This document shows positions 21,764 through 33,561 of a stretch of 64,000 nucleotides of DNA, piece after piece (positions within the stretch are counted from its first letter, which is position 1; every line of letters starts with the position of its first letter). The stretch is from contig NC_092568.1 of assembly GCF_037975245.1 (NCBI RefSeq), forward strand, positions 4,795,001 to 4,859,000. The letters run 5' to 3'. Below the pieces are notes generated by a model. That model did not search any database and was not told where the DNA came from. It saw only the letters and a list, made by a program, of their open reading frames with translations. The position numbers were made by a program, and so were the translations under genes. Origin of the DNA: Apostichopus japonicus (taxonomy: Eukaryota; Echinodermata; Holothuroidea; Aspidochirotida; Stichopodidae).

Positions 21764-23077
21764 CTGTAAAGTAAACATGTGGAATATCTGATTGTAAATA
21801 AATAAAATCTTTGATGTTTGGAATGATTTGGATTGGCAGACAAAAGTATAAACAATTTATAAAATCAATAAACAAAATATACTTTTCTAGTATACAATCT
21901 CACGTTTATGGTAAATATAATAATCAAACAAAAGAATCAATGCTGCAGAAGCTTTCTGAGCAGTTTAGCCATTTATAATAAAAGATAATAAATAAAAGAC
22001 ATATCCAGGATAACGGTGTCATTTTCTTTCCTCCCATCTCCCTTTTGCCTTTGTGTTATGCTCCTTCTTAGCAGACATAGTTTTTTACAATATTAGAAAG
22101 TTGTAAATATTTGCTTTGAAAACAAGACATAACGATATTTTTTTTAATTGAATTGTACAATGATAAAAGATTGAAAGTTAAAAGGCTATTACTACTGCTA
22201 AGTTGCAAGCATGAGTACCTAAAATGCAGAGCTGCATTTGTTATATGTTTCAAACAGAATGCAAAGCTGTAAGGAGGTTTGATTGATGACTTCCTCGTAC
22301 TTGGGCATGAGCGAATGTTATCCTTGTAAGATGTCATAAAAACGTTTTGTTGATATGATTTCAGCAGATACTGCTAACCCTTTGATGAACTTTGACCTTC
22401 ACAATAACCAATACATTTATTATCAAAATGATACCTTCTCATGTAAGTAGGAGACTAATCAATATCACATTTCCTTAGCTATGGTGGTCACAACTTTTTC
22501 GCATTTAAGCTATAGCTGACGTCAAATTACTTTGACCTAAACTATTATCAAGGGGTTTGTCCAAATCAGAATGGGTACCGTAACAAACATGTTTTCGTTC
22601 TTGAGATAAGGTAGGTACAAGGTCTTCATTGTTTTATCCTGTTGACTACACATGACTCTCGATAAAATATTCCTCTGCTACTTCTGCTAAAATATTGTGG
22701 ATATCAAGTTTGACACATTTCATCGAAACGTCAGTTTACATGTCCCTTCTAAGCTCCCTAATCAACCTATTATTACATTACTGTGAACTAAGGCTAGTGC
22801 ACCAGGAGGTCCTGGGTCATTTATAGTTAATATGATCACATGTATGAAACCTTGACGTCCACAAACCTCTCACGACATTTCAGCCAAATCAAAGCAAAAA
22901 CGAAGAAATGGCAGTCTTTCAATCACGATGGCAAAAAGTGACAGAATTTCGGCAAAATCGCACGATAGCTATATTTCAGCTGAAAGCTATTAGCTGAGCT
23001 GAAAATACAATCACTTTACAACGCATGATTTCGCAATCATTTCTTAACAAACGTTACTTGGAACAGTAAATGCTTAC

Positions 23078-23160
23078 CTGATTTTGCTCGTAAACTCAAC
23101 GTTAGTAGGACACCGATTACTAACCAGTAAATATAAATATCTGAAAAAAATGACAGATAT
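23078..23160 (-). pseudogene. IgSF copy B exon 1: signal peptide without ATG
   Basis: The donor (CAG|GTAAGC) and hydrophobic core (WLVIGVLLTLSL) are conserved. ATG became ATA at 23160-23158, and the exon is one base longer than in copy A because of an extra T in the T run. Confidence 0.72.
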
Positions 23161-24186
23161 GCAGACGTTTATTCGTGGTAGTGTAGATTTTGCTAGGCTT
23201 ATAAGGGTATTGTATAACAAGGTTGGTAATTCCTTTTTCATTAAGAAAATAAACAGTTCCCAACAAGTGCGGTAGGTTTCTACGTGTTCACTTTAAACTA
23301 TGGATGTACTCATAATTATAGAGCACAAAGAAGATATGGTGACATAACAACAATTAAAAGGAAAATACATTACGGCAGCGGCTCAGTACAGTCATATTGT
23401 CATTTATAATACCATACTATTATGACGTCAAATTAATTTTATAGTTTGATATCGCATAATGAGAATAAGATCCACATGGTTCCACAACGAATAACATTCA
23501 GGGTATTTCGAAATAAGTTTAGGTTTTACAAATATACTAAATTCCGAAATGCCATAAGGATTATGTCAATAGTAGAAGTCGCCAAGTAGGCCAAAAGTGA
23601 TAAATAAATATATACCAAATAGCAACTCCAATACTTCACGAGGCTGTGTATCATTTTCTATGTATAGCATGCTACAACATAGATATGTTTTGCTATAGTA
23701 ATTAATAGAGTAGTGGGAACGAAATCCAGCTACTCTGATGACTCTGAACTTTTCTGGTCATCATCTCATAGATCAAATTGACCCACCCTCTTCTATTAGA
23801 ATCACTTAACTTCCTCATCCTTACCTACTTTCTGCTAAGATTTACACGTACAACACACAAACCCACACGCAGAAATACTTACTCATCTTCGCCTGCCTCT
23901 TGAGAAATGAGAGCGGATTAGTTTCCTTCGGTTTCTGAATGAAATTGTTGTTTTCCGTCTTAGACGATTGTTAGACTTCAGCACATTATCCTTGCCGTTG
24001 TCTTGAAGATTGCATAGCAACATAAAAATGGAAAAGTGTTTCTCCAAGTTTTTCAGTTGATGTATCAACTTAGGAATGAAACTCAGAACTCATGCAGAAC
24101 GTTGAGAGACAATTCAGTGTAATTTAAATGTTAAAAAGGGACTAAATGTTACACTTATGGGTTGCTTATTCACTTGACACATCCTA

Positions 24187-24320
24187 AGCAGGGACGTCGC
24201 TAGAGGGGGTGTGAGAGTGTCTCACCCCCCCCCCCCAATCTGGGTGAAAACTGACGATAGTTGGAAAATTGGAGTGCGACAGTCGGAATTTCCGACTGTC
24301 GCACTCTAATTTACCTAGAC
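24187..24320. mobile_element. hAT-like terminus with an internal palindrome
   Basis: Starts CAGGGACGTCGCTAG, typical of hAT ends, followed by a C-rich tract. At 24272-24306 are 17-bp perfect inverted repeats around one base (GAGTGCGACAGTCGGAA). The other terminus was not found. Confidence 0.45.
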
Positions 24321-24614
24321 CTATAATATTACTGTGGTTGTGAATGACCGAAAAATGGACAAACTTCGGTCAAAATAGACCTTTAATCAGTCATATTAAC
24401 CGCGTTTTCCTTGCCACTTTCAGAAATTGTATCTCGCGATCCTTATACTCCACCATACAAAACTTTGTATGATTTTGAATACTCTAAAATAAATACCTTA
24501 TAAAAGAACCGTACAACGTTCGCCAGCTTCAATTCGGTTTATTTATGTACTAATTTTGCTATTGGGTGGGTTGACCCTGTTCGCTAGCTTCAAGTAAGTT
24601 CAGTTTATATCAGG

Positions 24615-24660
24615 GACGTAGCCAGGGGAGCAGTGGGAGCAACTGCCCCCGCCCCCCTTT
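24615..24660. mobile_element. Second hAT-like terminus
   Basis: CAGGGACGTAGCCAGGGG plus a C-rich tract, same orientation as the end at 24187. No matching right end located; likely a truncated element. Confidence 0.4.
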
Positions 24661-24945
24661 CAGTATGATCCAAAACATGTAATAACTGTTGAGATTTTTG
24701 CATGGTACTTTGTCAGCGCTCTTTCGATCTTGAATACTCGTCAGCTCCGTTAACTCGATTATAATCGTAGAAACATTCAGGCCTACTGATTAAGCTACTT
24801 AGTTTGGCAGATGCAATTAGCTAAAGTTAGCCTATAGCCTATTACCAGCCTACAGTTGGCCACTGCGTAATAAAATACATATAGCCTACCTAACCGCACT
24901 CGATTGAGTGTCACGAATCGTATGCACAACGACTATGACAACGTG

Positions 24946-25385
24946 TATGGCAAGCCATATGGGACAAACACTGCATAATATATCCGCGTATTAATTGGAA
25001 TTTATACGCGTATTAATTGGAATATATACGCGTATATATTATGAGCCAATCATATGGATTAAATATATCCGCGAATTAATTCGAATATATCCACGTTTTA
25101 ATTCCAATATATACACGTATTAATTCGAATATATACACGTATTAATTCGAAAATATACACGTATTAAATAAAATACATATGGAGATTAAATCCAATATAT
25201 GCACGGATTAATTAGAATATACACGAAAAAACAATTCCGCTCTTGCTGTGTACATATACCAACGATAAATGTATTGGTGGGTTCGCGAGATCGCTTCAAA
25301 AAGCGAAACTTTACACATGTAAAATTAATACGCGTATATATTCGCGGATATATTATGCGGTGTTTGTCCCACATGGCTTGCCATA
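24946..25385. mobile_element. 440-bp MITE with long TIRs and an internal tandem repeat
   Basis: TIRs of about 40 bp begin TATGGCAAGCCAT and end ATGGCTTGCCATA. The direct repeat AACGTG flanks them (24940-24945 and 25386-25391). The interior is largely a tandem repeat of about 25 bp built on atatacacgtattaattcga. No coding capacity; superfamily not assigned. Confidence 0.75.
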
Positions 25386-26159
25386 AACGTGCGTTCTCAT
25401 CCTTTTTATGATTCGTCATAAGTTGTTGCACGAACAGCATGTTATGAAGCTAAGCTAGCAATCGTACGTGATACGCGTTCACTATAAATAATTATTACAC
25501 TGCTGAATATGAAAGTTGATATTGTCAATCAGTTAAGTTCGTCAAATGTATTAAAGTCCAGACATTGGACACTAAACAAGAATTATTCTACTGGAAAAAA
25601 AATATAAAAGAGCACTATGTTTGTCACACCTGAACAAAATCTGCTGATAATATGATATCATATGATAACGATGAAACTGGCAAAACATTGAACCAGATCG
25701 CATCTAAGGACCTTAAATTGTTCAACAACATAGATATGTTTAGCTATAGTAATTAATAGAGTAGTGGGAACGAAATCCAGCTACTCTGATGACCTCTGAA
25801 CCCCATTTAAATAATGGTTTTATCGTGTTCGGTAAGAGCCCTTGATATTTGCTGGTCACCATCTCATCAAATTGACCCATCCTCTTCGATGAGAATTACC
25901 ATACCTTCCTCTGCCTTACCCACACAAACACACACGCAGATATACTTACTCATCTTCGTCTGCCTCATGAGATTTGAGAGAGAGGATTATTTCCTTCGGT
26001 GTCTGAACGAAATGTCCAGGCTTGTACGTTTGTTAGGCTTCAGCACCTTATTCTTGCCGTTGTCTTTAACATTGTATGGCAACAGACAAAATGGAAAAGT
26101 GTTTCTCCAGGTTTGACAGTTGATGTATCAAATAAAGAATGATACTCGATAAATATACT

Positions 26160-28260
26160 CGATTTTCCTCCCGAATTACAAATATCAAAGTGTACAATGT
26201 CCTATGGCTACCTAAGACACACCCAGTAATAGTACAGGTTCAAAGGATTACTTCTTCAAATACATTCAAACACAAACAAAAAAGTTATTGCCAATTGTAA
26301 TGGATGATACCTTCTTTGCTTCATTAACGTCAAGAACAAACACTAAACTCGGTTACACCTGCTGGGTCATGTGACCCCCAGTTTCGTAAGAACAAAGAGA
26401 ACAAAGAGGACAAAGAGAACGAAGAACTTTTGGCGCGTCATTATGTGTACATAGCAGCGATGGATATTTCAGTGGGGAGTTGTTATGGAACTCCCTGATC
26501 TCAGGTCCAGATAGAAGATAATAAAGTATCACCTTTCATAACTGTCTGCATTTTGTAGCATCCAGAGGAAAACTTCACGTGAAAGCAACGGAAAGTTAAC
26601 TTTTCAGAGGGCGGCATGCTGTTTGGGGAGAGTCTTCAATGCCTTTAAGTGACTGGATAAATAAAGATCCCTCCATTGCATACAGAAACATGAGAAAGAA
26701 GTACTATTCATTTGTGTGAATAATCGTATGCATGAAATTAAAATCAATAGTTCGGATTAAGAATGGCAACATTTTACCCTCCTGTCCGCTTACTTTGCAA
26801 CTGTAGTTTAGGAACACAATACAACAAATAACATTAAATATTGAATGCAAATCTCCAACAGCCATATTCTTGACGGTACTGATAGCTCACATAAACTGTT
26901 GACAACATTTCAATGTCCCTATTCAAACAAATGCTTACTTAGCCCAACAGCATTAAACACATCCAACGAAACATTTCCGGGTATTGATGTATCCATGTGG
27001 TTGCAATACACAGCGAAATAAACGGTAAACATTTTATTTCGGCGATACTAAATCGTAAGAGAGCTTTAACACTTTCAATACGTACAACTTGATACGGGTT
27101 AGTCCAGTAAAAGAGGTCCACTTTGCATTACTTCTGAGTGTGCCTAGTGCATTTCACCTATTAAAAAAACACGTTGGTCTTGTTTAAGTAGTTCATCGTG
27201 AGTAAACATTACAGACCCTGATAAATAACTGAAGTGGATAACACACAATATTGTAAATATAATCGACTTGCAGCCAGCGAATTATTTCGATGGGAGAAAC
27301 ATACCCCCCTTTCCCTTAAATGTAAATAGTCTTTTGATATATTCCATGGCATAAATGTCTACTCATGGAGCTATTTACGAAAATAGCTCCATGGTCTACT
27401 ACAAATTACAAATGAACTGTGCTAGTATTCAGACATGTGAAAATGATTCGATAATGTTTCATTGTTGTATTACGTTCACAATCATAGGAGGAATCTAATC
27501 TTAACATTGTGGTATTTTTGTCAGCGAAATTTATCATTTTACTAAAAACTCTTAAATTGAACACTCTTAATGAATATTCATTTTGCCATTTTGAATTCCT
27601 CACTATTTAGGTTCAAGGTATTGGTCTTTTTGGTTCAAATTTTTTGCATATGATATAAAAATTGATCATGTTTATAAATTGCTACTATCTGCCCCAAAAT
27701 TCTTAACATTTTGACGGCAGCTTGCTTATGTTCCATGGCAAGGTGGAATGGGAGACAGTATCGGGTAAATCACGTTTGCATATATGATTGATTGTTTTGT
27801 ATCCATGGGTAAATCATCTCCCGAAAAAGTTCTGTATCTCCTACAAATTAAGTTTTTGGGTAAAGTGCACACGGTCACACACATTATTTTTACTCTTACC
27901 TCAAATAAGTCCGCCACATGTCAATCTGTGGTACCCCTCCACCCCCCCCCCTCCCCCCATTAACCCAGACCAACCCACCAAGTTTCAGTTCGGCGCCTCA
28001 AGGGGTGGTTGGTGCAATAAAAAGCCTCAAACACTGTATGCAAATACGTCTGGGGTAAAGATCACCTATTTACTTATCACTGTATTATCCTTGACAAAGA
28101 TATTGTTAGGGCAATGGTAAGAGAGCCCACCTGTATGTTAATTTTGATTGCACAGCTGCCCTTTGTTCATCTTTGTTTGTTTTTTGTATATGTTTGACTC
28201 TGCAGAACCTCACAAGTATTATATTTTATTTATGAAGTATACCCAAAAAATATTTTGGCA
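26160..28260. other. Noncoding arm of the segmental duplication (unit B)
   Basis: 27700-28260 matches 7080-8150. A short hairpin lies at 27364-27394 (CATGGAGCTATTT arms). No gene recognised. Confidence 0.55.
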
Positions 28261-28276
28261 TTTTGAACGGATCTTA

Positions 28277-28435
28277 GAGACAGAACAAGTGGACAACCAT
28301 GTGGGAGTTAAACATATCGAGGCACCCTACATATTGATGGTACGCGGAGAAAGATTACAACTTCATTGCAAATATTTTAATAAATCCATTACAGTTCGTT
28401 GGCTTATATTCCACAAACTATCCAATATGCCATAA
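28277..28435 (+). pseudogene. V-like Ig domain fragment on the plus strand
   Basis: The frame reads a start like receptor exon 2 (ETEQVD against DTEPTV) and keeps LHC, then VRW after ten residues, the Cys-to-Trp spacing of a V-like domain. A possible acceptor (gatcttag) precedes 28277; no donor or second half was found, and a stop follows. It is probably a relic of a related receptor exon in the opposite orientation. The equivalent at 8170-8330 is more decayed. Confidence 0.5.
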
Positions 28436-29249
28436 ACCGTACTTTAATTGATATAAGTATTTCATGATAATATGTGTGTATTTTATGTAGGATTGTGTCC
28501 CTCTATGTACAAATATGTAGTGGTATTTGTTTGGTGTTAATTCCGTGTAGCTTAAAGCGGTTGCGACCGGTTCGCTGTTGCTGTAGAGGTGCGATGCAAA
28601 TAGGTGTGTACCAGTCCATACATATCACCGCAGTAAAGATAATTCACTTGATTTCCATTTTCACGTTCAGTCACTAACTTTAGTTGTAATAATGATGAAA
28701 AAAGATAGGTCATACACTTCCTGGATCTAAGTCAAGTTGTTGTAGATACATGTCTTCCTTTTTGTCGTTACAAGATGTAAAACGCTGTTTAAGAACCAAA
28801 TACCCTCATTTTGGTAACTCTGCTGTTTCATTGAGACGATTGCGTCATCGTTTCGGTGCACATAAGCAGATATGACTCATATAAATAATTATTGAAACTA
28901 AAATAAGATAAGAACACAAGGAGACACAGATACACAGCCACACTGTAAAACCCAACGTATTGGGATAATTTGTAAAAGCAACTTTCTGCATAGACATTGT
29001 TGAGTTCATCAACTAAGATCATTTCAAGTTAATTCAATTAAATTGACCAGTGACCAGTTGAAATATCACAGTGTCTATTAAATGAACTGAGCGTTCAAGG
29101 TACAACAACACAACTGTTTGAGTTTGATTATATATTTATTTTCTCCCAATTATTTTGACAAACGAAACCACAACATTTCTGAAACAAAAATAAAAAGTAA
29201 CATGTTAATGTGTAACACTTCAATGCAAAGACGCTAAAACCTGTTTACC

Positions 29250-29690
29250 TTTTCAGAAAGTTGCCTCAACTTGACAATATTTTCTTACGTGATATACTTC
29301 ATATTTTGCCCCTACTTTTGAAGTTATGCAGAATCAGGCTTATATATACAATAAACCAAAGATCAACAAAGGCAGCTGTGCAATCAACATTACCATACAG
29401 TTGGGCTCTATTGATCTTTGTCAAAGATAATACAATGATAAGAGATATTACTTGAGACGAATCTTCTTACAGTGAATGAGGCTTTCCTCTAGCAGTTTGT
29501 TGAATTATTTATGCAGAACAATCTGGACGGAGTGAACATCTTTATTGCTTCATCAAACTTCATGATTGCAAGTATTGGATGATTTTAGTGATATCTGTCT
29601 TATAAGTCCTCTCCCACTGTCTTTGAAGATATGTATCTCATATGTCCTTATTCATAGTATAGCTAGGAACGAGCACATGTTCCATCGAGA
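29250..29690. repeat. Inverted partial copy of unit A sequence
   Basis: Read in reverse, this matches about 7750-8150 (landmarks tgttgatctttggtt, gcaatcatgaa). It lies just beyond the direct copy of the same block in unit B. Confidence 0.6.
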
Positions 29691-30576
29691 CGTTAAAACA
29701 AGTCCCACTTGAAATTCCTCCTTACTCAAAAGTAACTTACACTTTTTTGCATGTGCCAACAGTGCAATCGTAAAGACAGAAAACACATCAGAGCATAACT
29801 GGTGCAACGAAAACAAGTAGGCAATACATGGAGTGTGTAGATCTCTTCCTCAAATTTGGGTATATTAATTCTCCCGCTGACTTTCGAATATGTATTCCAT
29901 GTGTCTTTACTCACTGCAGCGAGGAACGAGCAATAAAAGTTTTCATATAAATATATTGCAAAGATCAGACATATAGTGATAAAGCGATCTTTACTCAAGA
30001 CGTAAAGCGGGTAAAGATAGTACTATCTCTACCGAGCTGCACGGTGGAGTAGCTATATAAAATAAAAGAATCGCCAAAAGTTCTTCGTTCGCGGATCACC
30101 TTTTCCTTAAAGTGATATATATAGTTATATATATATATATTGTAATATATGACAATAACATATTTTGTTACGTAAATAAAGAGACATGTAAAATGTAATC
30201 TGTTTTGATTGTGCCGTTTAGATTTTAAAAAAGGAGCCCGGAGAGGAAAATGAGTTGATTGAAAAGCGCACATACAAAACGGATTGCTAAAAACAGAGAG
30301 TAACCCTCAGTTCGGCTAGTTTTTGCCCATAAATGTCCCTTACACGTGAAAAATGGTGAAAGAACGGGCAGAGCTTTTGCCGATACAGACCACCGAGAAT
30401 ATGTACTTTCATGGACGTGTTAAAACCAGCACGCTGTTAATGTTACACGTGCTGTGGAATATTTCAGGAGAACGTTTAAAGGTAATAGTACCCGATAAGT
30501 TATGACGTACTACCTTCGGTCTCAGTCCAGATATTTAGAGTACTTAACCAACATGAAAGAATGTTTGTTTATATTG
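29691..30576. other. No gene recognised
   Basis: AT-rich, short ORFs without motifs; a small TA repeat near 30118-30140. Confidence 0.5.
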
Positions 30577-30645
30577 TATAATATATATTATAATTTACAT
30601 ATATATATTATAATATATATATATATAATAATAATAATAATAAAG
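30577..30645. repeat. TA/ATA microsatellite at the LINE 3' end
   Basis: (TA)n and (ATA)n; on the minus strand this is a (TTA)n-type tail, as at CR1/L2 3' ends. Confidence 0.8.
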
Positions 30646-30731
30646 GCTTATAAGCACAACTACTACAGTAAACTGTGTGCACTGCTGTGCTCGAAAACAA
30701 CTAAATAAATCTCAAAGTAACGATACAAAAG

Positions 30732-33480
30732 TTAAACCTGGTCGAGATTCTGGCTGAAATCAGAACCATTGACAAATAGGTAGTGTTTTAATTGCCTCAT
30801 AAAAGTAGCAGCATTTTGGATTTCTTTAAGGCTGTCAGGAAGATTATTCCACAATTTAGGTCCAGCCTTGGCAAACGAGCGATACCCATACGAGAATTTA
30901 ACTCGAGGCTCTATCAATAACGTATTTCTGCTACGGTCAGAGGTTACCAATATATCATGGATATATTGAGGACCCAGTCCTCTAACAGACTTAAACACAA
31001 TCAAAATTATTTTAAAGTACACCCTCTCCTTGATTTTAAGCCAATGAAGAACATGGAATAGATCAGTCACATGATCATATCTACTTTTACCATATATCAA
31101 TCTTGCAACAAAATTTTGAACAGATTGGAGTTGATTATATAAATGTTGGTTGATACCAAAATAAAGTGAGTTACAATAATCAATATGCGAAATAACCATG
31201 GATTGGACAATAATACTTAATTCAGACTTAGTAAGATAAAACCGCATTTTAGAAATATTTCTTAGATTCTTAAAGCACCTGGATTTAAGTGAACAGATTT
31301 GATGCCGAAAAGACATGGTATTGTCAAAATGAACACCAAGGTTACGAACAATTTGGTCAAAACGTACACAATCAACAGAGTTGAAAATAACACCCTTGAT
31401 GTGAATCAGTTTTAGTATAGGAGGGGACCAAATACAATTATTTGGGTCTTGCCAATTGTTGAGTTGCAAACAATATTTGCGCATCCAACGTTAGATACAA
31501 CCAAAGGGGGATTGCAGAGAGTCAACCAGAACTGATCCTTGATTATGGTGCCTGAAGTGTTTATAAACCTGGTGATCATCTGCGAAACCATGAATATATA
31601 AACCCATTCTAGAAACTTCAGCGTAAAGTGAACGAATTTAGATGTTAAATAAGACCGGACCCAAAACAGATCCCTGTGGCACACCAAACTTAATAGTAAT
31701 CTGATCAGAAGTAAAGCCCACTATTCTAACTCTTTGACATCTGCCGACAATAACACTTTTAAACCAGTTTATGACAATGCCAGCAGTACCAATTTCATTA
31801 GATAATACAAACAAAAGTACATCATGGCCAAGTGTTTCAGGTCACCCTTAAAAGGAGGCTATTAGAATGCATGTGAGTATCCAATCGTTTAAGGACAACT
31901 CTTTCAATCAATTTACCCAAAAAAGATAGATTGGAGATCGGTCTATAATTTTTAAAATTGTTATGATCTAAGCCATTCCCTTTGATGACAGGAGAAATAT
32001 CTGCAAGTTTTAGACCATCCATACTGCCAGTTACGAGAGACAAATTAACGAGATGACATATGCAAGGAAAAAGAAAATCAATATTACTTTGTAGGAGATC
32101 TCTCGGAAGTATGTCACTAGGGGAGCATTTAATTTCAGTATCATTAATTATCTCCCTTAACTCATCAATACTGGTAGGTTCAAACTGAGATAAGACAACT
32201 CCATGAAAAGCAGTAGCAAGCTGTTTAGAATCTCTATCAATGTCCTACAAATTGGAACGTATTTGTGCTATTTTGTCGTTAAAATACTTATTAAAGTCAC
32301 TTGTAAGAGTTTGTAGAGAAATAGAAGGTGGAAGGATTTTGGTTTGATTTTTATCAAGGAAATTATACACAAATTTGTAAGGGCTTTGGAATTCCCCTCA
32401 CAATTTTGGAACTTGATTCTAAAGAAATCCCTTTTCTTTGAACGAGCCATTGTAGCATTGGAGCTTTGAACGAGGCATTAGCCTCATACAAGACTGTAAA
32501 ACCTTCAACTTTAGTGTCCTTTCTAACTTGAAGATAGACGTCTTTGTCAACAGTTAGACCAGATTTAGTAATTTCCTTTCTGCTTTCCTGCGAAGACGCC
32601 GCTGAATTACATAATCAGTGTCAAACCAAGGTGCCGTGTTAACAACTTTTATTCTTCTGGTCACTAGTGGGGCATGTTTATCTATTATCAAAGCGATTTT
32701 TGAATTATATATGCCAACTGCATCTTTGAAATTCGTTGTCACTGCTTCGTAGTTGGAAAATTAACGGTTTATATCACAGGAAATGGCTTTTGCATCAACA
32801 GACTTCACGTTTCTAAAGAATAAATCTTTATACTGATCGCAACTGAGTAAAACATCAAACTTAATAGGAAAGTGGTCGGTCAACGTAATATAATCCAGAA
32901 CGCCTACGATTTTTAGATCAACAAGATGCTCACTGCCAACCACAACATCCAATATATGACCAAGATTGTGTGTAGGTGAATTCACGTACTGTATGAGCCC
33001 AAATGAGTTCAGAATATCAGTAAATTGAGCACTAGAGATATGATTATTTTTTATCACCACATAAAATAATATGATCATTCTGGATCATCACATCCTGCAT
33101 GAAGATATCAAATTCATGTAAAAAACATGTAACCAAAACGGACTGCAGCCGGTATAGGGAGTTTATCAGCAGTTCCGAATAATTATTACACTTCAGTAAG
33201 AGTGAAGTGTACTCAAGTGAAGTAAAGTTTCCAAGAGAAATGTTTTAACGTCAAAATCAGGTTTATAAATAATCGCAACACCGCCCCCGCGTGGGTTAGT
33301 TCTGAAGCTATGGGTAATATTGTAGCCAAATTCTTTGATGACACTTGTAGTTGGATTAATGTAATCAGTGAGCCAAGTTTCACTAATGAGTCCAATATCA
33401 ATGTTATTGTCAGTTAAAAATATCATGACATCTTCAGTGTTGTTGTTCAATGACCTCACATTCCAACAGACCATTTTCAA
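30732..33480 (-). pseudogene. LINE ORF2: AP endonuclease + reverse transcriptase
   Basis: Endonuclease motifs WNVRSLNN, LISETWL and GGGVAIIYK at 33480-33200, and LTDHFPIKF near 32870. RT motifs: FKNYRPISNLSFLGKLIE near 31950, then catalytic FADDHQVY near 31575-31555, in a different frame from its neighbours. The C-terminal part is open at 31484-30732 and includes HIDYCNSLYFG and AGPKLWNNLP. At least five frame breaks separate these parts, so no functional product is expected. Confidence 0.85.
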
Positions 33481-33561
33481 AGGTGAATTGACCTGATTTA
33501 CTGTCTCTAGTTTTTTGAAAAATTATAAAATGGTGTGCTTTTACGAAGTTTTTTTTGCTCG

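Larger units (their letters stand above)
18732..23160 (-). pseudogene. IgSF type I membrane receptor, copy B (start codon lost)
   Basis: Exons 23160-23078, 21763-21455, 21119-20217 and 19009-18732 match copy A in order, phase and splice sites. The protein would have the same plan: signal peptide, V-like domain, large Ig segment, Pro/Ser stalk, transmembrane helix, tail. In exon 1 the position of the copy A ATG reads ATA. One extra base in a T run also shifts that codon out of frame, and reading back in the receptor frame meets TAA with no ATG first. Exons 2-4 are fully open. The gene is either recently inactivated at its start or uses another first exon, so pseudogene is a provisional label. 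Confidence 0.72.
23665..26150. repeat. Local duplication flanking a transposon cluster
   Basis: The block 23671-24180 recurs at about 25723-26145 in the same orientation (shared landmark gtagtgggaacgaaatccag). Unit A has only the 3' part of this sequence once (about 6110-6380). The two copies enclose hAT-like ends and a MITE. Confidence 0.7.

Noticed and set aside
26939..27121. Possible signal-peptide exon on the minus strand ending near a GTAAGC
   Set aside because: The frame meets a stop at the donor, and there is no partner exon.
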